From contig NZ_PYAW01000010.1 in assembly GCF_003014755.1 (NCBI RefSeq), forward strand, positions 1 to 64,000: a stretch of 64,000 nt of DNA, in the 5' to 3' direction. The position numbers and the translations under genes are program-made. The number at the start of each line of letters is the position of its first letter. Within the stretch, counting starts at the first letter, position 1. This DNA comes from Chitinophaga niastensis. Lineage in GTDB: Bacteria; Bacteroidota; Bacteroidia; Chitinophagales; Chitinophagaceae. Under the pieces are notes generated by a model. That model did not search any database. It was not told the origin of the DNA and saw only the letters and a list, made by a program, of their open reading frames with translations. Shown here piece by piece: positions 1 through 8,328 of this stretch.

Positions 1-70
1 AGTATCAACAAGGTCTGCAATAAATGATTTTGGGTTTATTTACGATGTTAACGCTTTGTTAAGGCATTGA

Positions 71-112
71 TTATCAAGACAGGTACATTGAAAAATGTGC
101 CTGTCTTGATAA
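71..112 (-). terminator. Hairpin terminator behind the integrase remnant
   Basis: Arms 71-88 and 95-112 pair over 18 bp with one G-T mismatch around a TGAAAA loop. The hairpin lies just downstream of the minus-strand integrase stop. The same hairpin follows the intact integrase at 10936-10973, so it travelled with the duplicated segment. Confidence 0.75.
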
Positions 113-119
113 CTTTAGA

Positions 120-958
120 CTATGCAACGGCACCATACAACAGGGAATCAGGCAAAGCAAGATTAAAGATGCCCTTTAATGTCTTCATATCAGCACTAAC
201 TTTGCTGGCTACAATTTTTGCGTAAATCTGCGTTGTCCGGATGGATTTATGCCCCAGCATGGCGCTTACTGTTTCCAACGGTACGCCATTCGCCAGCGTT
301 ACTGTAGTAGCGAATGTATGACGCGCAGTATGTGTAGTGAGGCTCTTACTAATCCCGCAAAGGTCCGCAACCTCCTTGAGATACCCGTTAAAAAGTTGGT
401 TGCTGTTAATAGGCAGGAGAACATTATTTGCAACACAATAAGGATGGTTTTTATACTTCTGCAGAATCTCTTTTGCGATAGGCAACAACGGCACATTCTC
501 ACGACACCAGGTCTTTTCACGATTTTTAACAATCCAGTCTTCTCCTCAAAAATTTCGCAACGTTATCAGGAGATAACATCAACGCATCCTTATATGCATA
601 GCCGGTCAAGGCCATAAACAGGTAAGCGTCTTTAGTTTCCTGCAAACGAGGTATGGTAAACTCCTTATGATATAATGCACTGAGTTCGTCCATATCAAGG
701 ATATCCCGGTCAGGATTAATGTAAGTACAAACAAAATCTCCCAGCGGATCATAGGTTAACCATTTTCTTTGCACTGCTAGCTTTAAAAGCTGCTTAGTAT
801 TTTTCAGGTACTTTATGGCAGTGTTATCCTGAATGCATTCTGTGAGTGTCATGTAATCGAAGAAATCCTCAGCAAAAGCATATTCGATTCTATCGAGTGG
901 AATATCCGGCATTTTAAATACCGACTTTAGGAACCAGTAATTTTGTCTTTGGTAGGAA
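120..958 (-). pseudogene. Truncated, frameshifted tyrosine recombinase (ICE integrase)
   Basis: This is a decayed copy of the integrase at 10983-12242. Compared with it, two bases are missing near 544-550, which breaks the frame after a Lys-Phe pair, and one base is missing near 930-940. The first ~140 codons, the arm-DNA-binding domain, are absent. The C-terminal piece still has HTARH, LGHKS and the Tyr in TTQIYAK, so the catalytic end is readable but cut off from its N-terminal parts. I infer that it is inactive and marks the far edge of an inserted or duplicated mobile segment. Confidence 0.88.
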
Positions 959-1218
959 TACGAACTTCGGATCAGTAGTTAAAACAATTCTTCCTCCTAA
1001 TTACTGTTTGATTACTAATTTTTCTTAACTTCCTCCCTTAGTAATCTCATATGTATTTGTAATATAATATTATGGATCATAGTACAATCATATTTAAATA
1101 TTTTTCAATTAAATTCTGGAAGCCAAAGCTGTCAATTAACCATCATTTTGATAGTAAATAAGGCTACCAAAATCTACTGCAGTGCTTAAAGGATCACTAG
1201 AATACTAGCTTATTTACA

Positions 1219-1848
1219 ATGTTAGTTCTATTCTCAAAAATACCAGGCCGGGAGTATTCTGATATGATACTGTCATCATTACCAATGCTGCCATTATCAT
1301 ATAAGGAAAGGTTGAATAGATATAAACGTTGGCAGGATGTTCAAGCTTCATTACTAGGGCGCTCATTATTGATCAAAGGTATGAGTATGCTTAACCAGGA
1401 TATTGATCTGGATGATATCAGTTATACTGAATATGGAAAACCGTTTTTAGATTCCAGTCTTATTAAATTCAATATTTCTCATTCCGGAGATTGGGCTGTT
1501 TGTGCATTAGTGGCGGGTGGAGAAATCGGTATCGATATACAGCAGATTACCATCGTTAGCTTGAAGGGTTATGAAAGAATTATTTCAGAGAGTGATTACA
1601 ATAGCATAAAGGATTCTGTAAATGTTGATAAGACATTTCTTAATTTCTGGGTTCGACGGGAGGCTATTTGCAAAGCCGATGGTAGAGGTATTCTAGCTCC
1701 TTTTGAATCGATTGAAATTATGAGAAAGGTAGTTTCAATTGGTGATACTAGCTACTTTCTTAACCGAATTGAATTTGATCCAGGCTATATATGCTATACT
1801 GCAACATCCGTAGAAAACGCTGAATGCGTAGTTAAAGTAATTATCTAA
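1219..1848 (+). CDS. 4'-phosphopantetheinyl transferase (Sfp type)
   Basis: The enzyme moves the phosphopantetheine arm of coenzyme A onto a serine of a carrier protein. At 209 aa it is somewhat shorter than Sfp (about 225 aa). The two family signatures are present: GID at residues 104-106, whose Asp binds magnesium, and WVRREA at 144-149 followed by K152, matching the WxxKEA...K motif with Arg for the first Lys. It is the first gene of the cluster and its natural substrate here is the carrier protein at 6297-6548. A dedicated transferase inside the cluster makes the cluster self-sufficient after transfer. The ATG start is the only one that keeps the N-terminal domain. Confidence 0.9.
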   Translation: MLVLFSKIPGREYSDMILSSLPMLPLSYKERLNRYKRWQDVQASLLGRSLLIKGMSMLNQDIDLDDISYTEYGKPFLDSSLIKFNISHSGDWAVCALVAGGEIGIDIQQITIVSLKGYERIISESDYNSIKDSVNVDKTFLNFWVRREAICKADGRGILAPFESIEIMRKVVSIGDTSYFLNRIEFDPGYICYTATSVENAECVVKVII

Positions 1849-1954
1849 GTCAGTATTTAAACTTGTTATGTGACGACGTGCTGAGAGACTTCTATGATCT
1901 CTGCATCCCAAAAAAACTATTCAGTAGATATTATTAACTCCATATAATACACTT

Positions 1955-2686
1955 ATGAACATCGTAAACGAAAACAATGTAATCTTCGAGCCTATTAAAC
2001 TTGCTCCGGACTATGAATTTAATCTTCCAGAACATTTAGAGGAAGTATTAATTGCGGTTGAACCAGGGATAAATTTAAATGGGATATTTTTTGACAATCC
2101 TGCTAGCGAAAGCTTGTTAATCTACTTCCAGGGCAATGCTAAAAATTTACAGAATTGGTTGGATAATCACAATATGTCAATGGAATGGAATCATTCTATA
2201 CTGGTTGTTGATTATAGAGGATTTGGTAAGTCTGATGGTGTTCTCGGTGGACAGAGCCAAATGTATAGTGATGCAGAAAAGATTTATGAGTACGCAAAAT
2301 CATTAGGGTACGATGATGATCAAATTTCGTTTTATGGTTATTCAATGGGTTCTGCAATGGCCACATACCTTGCATCTAAAGTAAAAGCAAAAGCTTTAGT
2401 GTTAGAAAGTGCATATTCGTCAATAGCAGAAATAGGAATATTTGGTGATAAAGCTCCTTCTTACAAACTTGATAATAAAGAAATAGTTAAATCTGTTAAT
2501 ATCCCGACTTTGGTCATTCATGGAGATTTGGATGATATAATCACCCCCGACCACGCCCATCGTATATACAATAATTTAAGTACCAGAGATAAAGAATTAA
2601 TAATGCTTGCAGGTGGCGGTCATGGGGATTTACGCAGCAGACCTGAATATAAGGAGATAATTACCGGCTTTTTCAATAGAATTTGA
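1955..2686 (+). CDS. Alpha/beta hydrolase (serine hydrolase fold)
   Basis: This 243-aa protein has a complete catalytic triad layout: nucleophile elbow GYSMG with S130, an acid in HGDLDD (D193 most likely), and H223 in GGGHGD. An oxyanion-type YFQGNA segment lies near residues 62-67. There is no signal peptide, so it should be cytosolic. It resembles the Bem46/YfhR-like serine hydrolases. In this cluster it could be an editing or releasing thioesterase for carrier-bound intermediates, or could hydrolyse a precursor; the sequence does not decide. A strong terminator follows, so it may form a transcript with the transferase, separate from the genes after 3020. Confidence 0.85.
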   Translation: MNIVNENNVIFEPIKLAPDYEFNLPEHLEEVLIAVEPGINLNGIFFDNPASESLLIYFQGNAKNLQNWLDNHNMSMEWNHSILVVDYRGFGKSDGVLGGQSQMYSDAEKIYEYAKSLGYDDDQISFYGYSMGSAMATYLASKVKAKALVLESAYSSIAEIGIFGDKAPSYKLDNKEIVKSVNIPTLVIHGDLDDIITPDHAHRIYNNLSTRDKELIMLAGGGHGDLRSRPEYKEIITGFFNRI

Positions 2687-2719
2687 TTTGCCTGATTTCT
2701 AAGTATACTGATTATTATA

Positions 2720-2763
2720 ATGATGCCGTCTTGATCTTATCGAGACGGCATCATCGTTTTATT
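2720..2763 (+). terminator. Rho-independent terminator after the hydrolase
   Basis: Arms 2720-2731 and 2743-2754 pair perfectly over 12 bp around an 11-base loop, and CGTTTTATT follows. It splits the cluster into two transcripts, 1219-2686 and 3020 onward. The remaining ~255 bases up to 3019 show no further gene; the promoter for the second transcript probably lies there, but I cannot place it. Confidence 0.8.
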
Positions 2764-3019
2764 ATAACAGCATGAATTATGAATTTCAAAATTGAATGGT
2801 AACACGTAACCCCATTGCAGTTCTATGACCTATTTTTATCCTATCGAATAGAATACTGCAGGTTTTCCTATACAGTTATGACTTCCAGGCAATTTAACAC
2901 CCAAACGTCTGTGAAACATAGCCCTATGCGTAGTAAAGCACTAATGATAGATTAATACTGTAGCAACATTCTTCGCTAACATTTATTTGATGGTATAAAC
3001 TACTCAATTAATTACTGCT

Positions 3020-4300
3020 ATGGAATTAATAAAAGAAGGCATATATCCACTTGCATATGGACAGCGACATCTTGTACAAAACTATGAGTCAGATCCCAAG
3101 AACACCTTTCCTCTTCGTCGAGTTTACAAGTTTCAAAACGATTTTAGCCAGGTTGCATTTAAAGAAGTTATCTGGTATTTAACCAACAAGCATCCTTCTT
3201 TGAGATTAAGACTACTTAGAACTAGTAGTGGATGGCGGCAGCAATTTGTGGACCAGACGGCTCCGATTGTAGAAACTACAGTAAGAGGTTTAACAAAAGC
3301 TTTCAGGAAACAGTATGGTTTGTTACTTATAGGAGAAGATATAAAACCTGCCATTGATCTTGAAAAGGAATCTCCTATCAGACTAACTATTTTCAGAATA
3401 AATAAACAGTACTATTTAAGTTTATGTATCTCTCATATAGCCGCCGATGAAATATCATTTGGCCTATTTGAACGGGAGTTGGTAGAATGCTACCAGAAAG
3501 CTATTGCTGGAAATCTGATGCAATGTCTGGCTTCAGAATCATTTGAAAAGCTTATACTAAAAGAAGCAAATTATAACAACAAAGCAGAAAATAATTTAAA
3601 GTATTGGTACGATAACTTAAATGGAATTGAATATTTAGATCTACCACAGAGTAAAAATCCATTGGCTGTTGCCGGGAACTATATCAGGATTTTTTCCTGT
3701 GAGGAATTAGACAATTTTAAAAGGATTTCTGCCGAATCTAAATATTCAAGTCTAACAATCATTGCAGCTATACACTTACTAATAATTTACGAATCAAAAA
3801 AGGTGAGTGATATTATTCTTTCTGTGCCGTTTTCAAACAGGTTGAGGGAAGAAGAAAATTCTATTGTGGCGAATATTTTTATGCCATTGTTTGTACGGTT
3901 TAAATGGAATCCGGAAGAATCGATCCTGCAAATGTTAGACAGGATCAGAGAAACATTATTTAATGCAATTATTCATAGTCAATTCGATTCCCGGAAAATT
4001 CTGGCGTTTATAACCAGCAATAAAGGCAATCAGAACCTGACACGGGAGTGTAATTTTATATTAGAGGAAGATGCGCTTCGATACCCTAATCCCCTTTTTA
4101 CAGAACGATTGGATAGTATGTCTACAGGAAAAATGGTATCCATAGGAAGTTTCCATTTTCACGCCCGGCAATTTAGTGACGGAGTACTATTTAAGCTTTT
4201 TTGGGATGAAAAATTCTGGTCCATAAATCCAGAAACAATGAATGTCCTGTTTAATAAAAGCTACGATCTTATTTGTGCTGCGATAAATAATAAAGAATAG
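3020..4300 (+). CDS. Free-standing condensation-domain protein (NRPS type)
   Basis: The 426-aa length equals one NRPS condensation domain with no attached adenylation or carrier domain. The active-site motif appears as SHIAADE: H139 is the catalytic His and D143 the structural Asp, while the usual first His and final Gly of HHxxxDG are replaced by Ser and Glu. The N-terminus has an LAYGQ segment like the C1 motif, and residues ~270-290 (VPFSNR, then ANIFMP) match the later core with its Asn-Arg pair. It probably joins the carrier-bound aminoacyl group to an amine or alcohol acceptor. As a stand-alone domain it must work in trans with the carrier protein at 6297. Epimerisation or ester formation are possible alternatives. 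Confidence 0.85.
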   Translation: MELIKEGIYPLAYGQRHLVQNYESDPKNTFPLRRVYKFQNDFSQVAFKEVIWYLTNKHPSLRLRLLRTSSGWRQQFVDQTAPIVETTVRGLTKAFRKQYGLLLIGEDIKPAIDLEKESPIRLTIFRINKQYYLSLCISHIAADEISFGLFERELVECYQKAIAGNLMQCLASESFEKLILKEANYNNKAENNLKYWYDNLNGIEYLDLPQSKNPLAVAGNYIRIFSCEELDNFKRISAESKYSSLTIIAAIHLLIIYESKKVSDIILSVPFSNRLREEENSIVANIFMPLFVRFKWNPEESILQMLDRIRETLFNAIIHSQFDSRKILAFITSNKGNQNLTRECNFILEEDALRYPNPLFTERLDSMSTGKMVSIGSFHFHARQFSDGVLFKLFWDEKFWSINPETMNVLFNKSYDLICAAINNKE

Positions 4301-4396
4301 TTCCACTAATCTATCATGTACATCAACCTGTAATTCAACCTGGGAACTCATTACAGCTTAGTACTGATTTCGTTTCCGGTAATAAAAATAGTATAA

Positions 4397-5407
4397 ATGG
4401 AAGATCTACAATTTACGTATGTTATGCAACTGGCACTGGGTTATTGGAATTCCCACCCGTTGTTCACACTTGTTAAACTCCATGTTTTTGAATTCCTGGA
4501 TGATGGGCCACAATCATTCAAGGAATTAAATAGTAAGGTTAATATTCCTGCATTTTCCTTAGATGTAGTCTTGAAAGCAGGTATAGCCCTGAGATTGATT
4601 GTCAAAGATGGGGATTCCTATTCCAATAGTCCAATAGCTCGTAGTCTTTTGGTGACTACTAGTCCTGGCTCAGTTGTCAATTGGATTAAGTTGATGAATA
4701 GATGGTCCAATCCCTGGACTTACTTAGAAGAAGCGGTTACTATAGGTCGCCAGGCTGAAATCAACTATAAATCACTGGGGGACGACCTAGAGTATCAGAT
4801 TGATTTTATTCTTGCTAATCATGAAATAGCTCTTGTGTCTATAAATGACTTTAAACAAAATGTAATTGTTGCCGGTAGAAAAGATCTTCTTGATATTGGT
4901 GGTGGCGCAGGAACCTATTCAATTGCATTGTGTCAGTCCAATCCTGAAATTAAAGTAAGATTACTGGAACTAAAATCAGTATTGCCAATATCAGAAAGCG
5001 TTGTGAATAAATATGAACTACAGGATCGCATTTCGCTGGAAGAAGTAGATTATACTACCAATGATTTCGGAATAGAAATCGCAGATACAATCCTGCTATC
5101 TAACATGCTACTTCAGGAGCCACTTGCCACGACTAAATCTATTTTATCCAAAGCTTACAACGCATTAAAATGGGATGGAGAAGTCATCATACAGGGATAT
5201 TTTCTTGATGATGCTAGCAATAGTACGCTATTCACTACTCTCATAAACTTATATGCAACCATTATTTGGAACAAAAGCGAAGGCTGTACAGTACAAGACC
5301 TTTTGCGGTTGTTAAGTGAGACTGGGTTTGAGTTTGAAAAAATCTTTAAACTTAAAGGCACCGGATTATCTGTAATAAAAGCAAAAAAAAATCATGGAAG
5401 ATCATAG
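4397..5407 (+). CDS. SAM-dependent O-methyltransferase (Methyltransferase_2 type)
   Basis: The 336-aa length and two-part build fit small-molecule O-methyltransferases. Residues 1-100 are a winged-helix dimerisation domain and residues ~155-330 a Rossmann fold. The SAM loop DIGGGAGTY spans 166-174, and an acidic ribose-binding position follows in RLLEL. Relatives methylate hydroxyls of aromatics or polyketides; N-methylation occurs in some. Placed directly before an AurF-like N-oxygenase whose start overlaps it by 14 bases, it could methylate the N-hydroxy group made there, but this is inference. The overlap implies coupled translation. Confidence 0.88.
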   Translation: MEDLQFTYVMQLALGYWNSHPLFTLVKLHVFEFLDDGPQSFKELNSKVNIPAFSLDVVLKAGIALRLIVKDGDSYSNSPIARSLLVTTSPGSVVNWIKLMNRWSNPWTYLEEAVTIGRQAEINYKSLGDDLEYQIDFILANHEIALVSINDFKQNVIVAGRKDLLDIGGGAGTYSIALCQSNPEIKVRLLELKSVLPISESVVNKYELQDRISLEEVDYTTNDFGIEIADTILLSNMLLQEPLATTKSILSKAYNALKWDGEVIIQGYFLDDASNSTLFTTLINLYATIIWNKSEGCTVQDLLRLLSETGFEFEKIFKLKGTGLSVIKAKKNHGRS

Positions 5408-6284
5408 CAAAATTGTCGGCGAAGGTCTGAAAAAAATGATAACCAAGCTGGTTAGTATGTCAAAGGCTGATAAGCATGACGTATTTAATGATATATCCTG
5501 GCCGGACCAATTGGATGATAACCAGTTTTGGATAAGCCGACACCTTATTAGCTTATATAATACGCCCCTGATTGAGCAGGTTTCTGAAGAAGAGTTATAT
5601 AGATTAAGTAAGGAGGAATGTGTGAATTTCTTTAGCCTGAATGTGCATGGTATCAGGGAGTTGTTGTTAGATGTGATGCAATATATCCATCAACCAAAGT
5701 TTGAAGTAGTATCTGAGTTCCTGCATCATTTCATTGATGAAGAGAATGAGCATATGTTTTTCTTCGCAAAGTTTTGTCAAAAATATGCCGGAAAGATTTA
5801 TGATGATAAGTTTCTGAAATATCCAACAGATAATACCTCAGGCAATGTCCGACTTTTTTTCGTTTTCATGCGCATATGGACCTTTGAGATGATTGTGGAT
5901 TATTATAATTCTCAAATGGCGAACGATAAAAGCCTACATCCTTTTATACAGGAAATTAACGGTCTGCATCACAAAGATGAATCCAGGCATATTGCTTTTG
6001 GCGGAAAGCTGCTGCAGTCTGTATTCAAGGATTTACTGGAACTAGAATCCTCGGAAACTATTAACTCAATAAGAACATATACCCAAAATTATATTAAAAA
6101 TAGAATGGGCATGTTTTATAATCCATATGCCTATAAAGCAGCCGGGATCGAAGACTTCTTTTCTATGCGTAATGTCCTTTTGGAAAACGAAGGCCGTAGG
6201 GAAATGCACAAGGAAATTTTAAAAGGCATGTTGAATAAACTGTATGATTACGAAATTATACTAGATAAAAACATTTACTCATAA
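5394..6284 (+). CDS. AurF-like non-haem diiron oxygenase (N-oxygenase candidate)
   Basis: This 296-aa helical protein carries the ligand set of a ferritin-like diiron site: E89, then E117-x-x-H120 in DEENEHM, E165, and E196-x-x-H199 in HHKDESRH. The second motif with its preceding His resembles the AurF/CmlI family, which oxidises amines to hydroxylamine, nitroso or nitro products. Members of this wider family also act in pathways to diazeniumdiolate and azoxy compounds. The next gene is a carrier protein, so the substrate may be a carrier-bound amino acid. The ATG at 5394 lies within the end of the methyltransferase gene. The substrate cannot be told from sequence. Confidence 0.85.
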   Translation: MEDHSKIVGEGLKKMITKLVSMSKADKHDVFNDISWPDQLDDNQFWISRHLISLYNTPLIEQVSEEELYRLSKEECVNFFSLNVHGIRELLLDVMQYIHQPKFEVVSEFLHHFIDEENEHMFFFAKFCQKYAGKIYDDKFLKYPTDNTSGNVRLFFVFMRIWTFEMIVDYYNSQMANDKSLHPFIQEINGLHHKDESRHIAFGGKLLQSVFKDLLELESSETINSIRTYTQNYIKNRMGMFYNPYAYKAAGIEDFFSMRNVLLENEGRREMHKEILKGMLNKLYDYEIILDKNIYS

Positions 6285-6296
6285 ACACTTGAAATT

Positions 6297-6548
6297 ATGA
6301 ATGACAATATGATTAAAATCAAAGAATGGATTGTATCAAAGGCTCCTGGAATTGGAGATTTTGATAACGACTTCAACATTATTGAACATGGGATTCTCCA
6401 ATCCCTGCACTTCTTGGAACTTGTATACTTAATCGAACAGTTATCAGGTCAAATTATTGATATGTCGTTGGTATCTACTTCTGATTTCTCAACCTTGAAT
6501 CAGATAGAAAGAAGCTTTTTTTCAAATGTGCAAGTCAAAGAAAGTTGA
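6297..6548 (+). CDS. Acyl/peptidyl carrier protein
   Basis: This 83-aa acidic helical protein has the carrier-protein signature GILQSLHFLEL around S36, the likely phosphopantetheine site; the usual Asp before the Ser is Gln. Length and helix pattern fit a single discrete carrier domain. It sits 12 bases after the diiron oxygenase, and its stop overlaps the region just before the adenylation gene, so all three are probably co-translated. The likely partners are the transferase at 1219, the adenylation enzyme at 6551 and the condensation protein at 3020. Confidence 0.87.
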   Translation: MNDNMIKIKEWIVSKAPGIGDFDNDFNIIEHGILQSLHFLELVYLIEQLSGQIIDMSLVSTSDFSTLNQIERSFFSNVQVKES

Positions 6549-6550
6549 TT

Positions 6551-8122
6551 ATGGTTAAGAATATCTATGACTTATTTCTTTCTTCTTACGAAAAGTATCC
6601 CGATAAGATCTGCCTTTCTTTTCCGGAAAAGGAATTTACTTATAAGGATGTTTTTATTGCTAGCAGTAAGCTGGCTAATTTTTTAAATGATGAGCAGTCG
6701 AATTATATCGGAATTCTGGCCCATAGATCCTATTCAGCTTATATAGGTATTCTTGCTACACTTCGAGCTGGTAAAACCTATGTGCCGCTGAATCCTAAAC
6801 TGCCTGCTGGTAAGATTGATGAAATTCTGGTTGCAACGAATATGAAAACCATTGTTGTAGATTCAGAATCAAAATCATTAATAGCAGGATTATCCAGGAG
6901 GGATGATATGCTATTTATTCTGCCGGAATATAATTCAGTGGTGAATGGTGATACTAATGACGATGTGGGATATTATGATTTCAATGATGTCGATAGTGCA
7001 AGTTCCGATAGTGAAATAATAGCACCCATTAATGGCAACGTATATTTACTGTTCACAACAGGAAGTACAGGAGAGCCAAAGGCTATAGAGATTTCACATC
7101 ATAGCTTGGTCGATTACCTTGATTATATACTGGCAGACTTAAAGATAAATAGTGATGATAAATGTTCACAAATTTTCGATCTTAGCTTTGATGCCAGTGT
7201 TCATGACCTGTTCGTTACCTGGAAGGCTGGTGCAACCTTATGTATTCCTGAAAGGAATATAATTAATCCAGCGAAGTTTGCTAAAGCTAATAACCTAACT
7301 GTTTGGTTCTCAGTACCATCATTAGGATATCATTTGTTGAAAAGTAATTTACTAAAGGCGAATTTATTCCCAACGCTTCGCTATAGCCTATTTGCAGGAG
7401 AGCAGTTGAATGTTAGTTTGTTAGATCAATGGGAAATTGCGGCTCCCAATTCTGAAATAATAAATATATATGGTCAAACTGAAGGAACTGTCGGTATCAG
7501 CTCCTATTCATGGAAGAAGGGCCAGGAGAATAAGGCAAAGAATGGAGGTGTATCAATCGGAAGGATATTTACTACTCAAAAGTATCTGATTGTGGATGAG
7601 TATGACAATATTTTAGAGAAAAATTCATCAGGAGAGCTTTTGTTGTCGGGATCTCAGGTTATTGAGAGTTATTCTTTCTCCGGTAATAAGTTTAGAAATA
7701 GGTTCGTTATGATAGCTGATCCCAATCCAACTTTATACTTCAGAACAGGAGATATTGTTTATGAGGATGCAGAAGGATATTTATTTTTTCTGCAGAGGAA
7801 GGATTATGAATTCAAATTTAATGGCTACCGTGTTGATGAAGAGGAAATCAACAGTGCTATTAGGAAAATTACGAAATCTGAGGTTGTGGTTTCTATGCCC
7901 TTTAATGACAATAAGGGGCTACAGTCTGGGATTGCGAGCTTCATTGAATCAAAAGATTTGTTGGATACTTCTTCAATTATTATGGAATGTAAAAAGTTAC
8001 TTCCTACTTATATGGTGCCTGGGAAGATCTATATTTTAAATGAGATGCCATTAAACAGGAATGGCAAGGTTGATAGAACTTATTTTAAGGAGCTATTAGA
8101 GAAAGAGACTTTACGGCTTTAA
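6551..8122 (+). CDS. Stand-alone amino-acid adenylation enzyme (AMP-binding)
   Basis: This 523-aa protein is a complete adenylation domain. It has P-loop A3 (FTTGSTGEPK, 168-177), A5 (NIYGQTEGT), A7 (YFRTGD), A8 hinge (FNGYRVDEEEI) and A10 (NRNGKVD with catalytic K506). It should activate an amino acid or aryl acid with ATP and load it on the neighbouring carrier protein. I start at the ATG at 6551; a TTG at 6545 overlapping the carrier stop would add two residues. The fairly strict NRPS-style motifs favour an amino acid over a fatty acid. The pocket residues would need structure-based alignment to predict specificity. Confidence 0.92.
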   Translation: MVKNIYDLFLSSYEKYPDKICLSFPEKEFTYKDVFIASSKLANFLNDEQSNYIGILAHRSYSAYIGILATLRAGKTYVPLNPKLPAGKIDEILVATNMKTIVVDSESKSLIAGLSRRDDMLFILPEYNSVVNGDTNDDVGYYDFNDVDSASSDSEIIAPINGNVYLLFTTGSTGEPKAIEISHHSLVDYLDYILADLKINSDDKCSQIFDLSFDASVHDLFVTWKAGATLCIPERNIINPAKFAKANNLTVWFSVPSLGYHLLKSNLLKANLFPTLRYSLFAGEQLNVSLLDQWEIAAPNSEIINIYGQTEGTVGISSYSWKKGQENKAKNGGVSIGRIFTTQKYLIVDEYDNILEKNSSGELLLSGSQVIESYSFSGNKFRNRFVMIADPNPTLYFRTGDIVYEDAEGYLFFLQRKDYEFKFNGYRVDEEEINSAIRKITKSEVVVSMPFNDNKGLQSGIASFIESKDLLDTSSIIMECKKLLPTYMVPGKIYILNEMPLNRNGKVDRTYFKELLEKETLRL

Positions 8123-8328
8123 ATGTTTGATACTTAATATTTTTCCTATTCGAAAATAGGCTTTCCGAACTTTTATGCACAGTGATAATATGGCAGGAGG
8201 CACAATATTTAAGCGTGAAAATTAGTAATTATCGTCTGGCATTAATCCCTTATCAGCAGATGAAATTGTTGCCCCAATTATAGATGTTACCCTCCCCAAT
8301 AATAATGAGGTGTTAAATCGCAATTTTC

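Larger units (their letters stand above)
1..958. repeat. Left copy of a ~0.95-kb direct repeat (terminator plus integrase remnant)
   Basis: This stretch matches 10864-11830 at roughly 90% identity by eye and in the same orientation. It covers the sequence downstream of the integrase, a hairpin terminator and the 3' two-thirds of the integrase gene. Similarity fades near 950-958. The window begins inside the repeat, so it probably continues to the left. The two copies bracket the biosynthetic cluster, and homologous recombination between them would remove about 10.9 kb. Confidence 0.9.

Noticed and set aside
249..617. Plus-strand reading frames over both integrase copies
   Set aside because: They are antisense shadows; they follow the minus-strand codons and have no protein character of their own.
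120..912. Two separate integrase-like genes at the left end
   Set aside because: They align with consecutive parts of the intact integrase and are split by small deletions, so they are one pseudogene.
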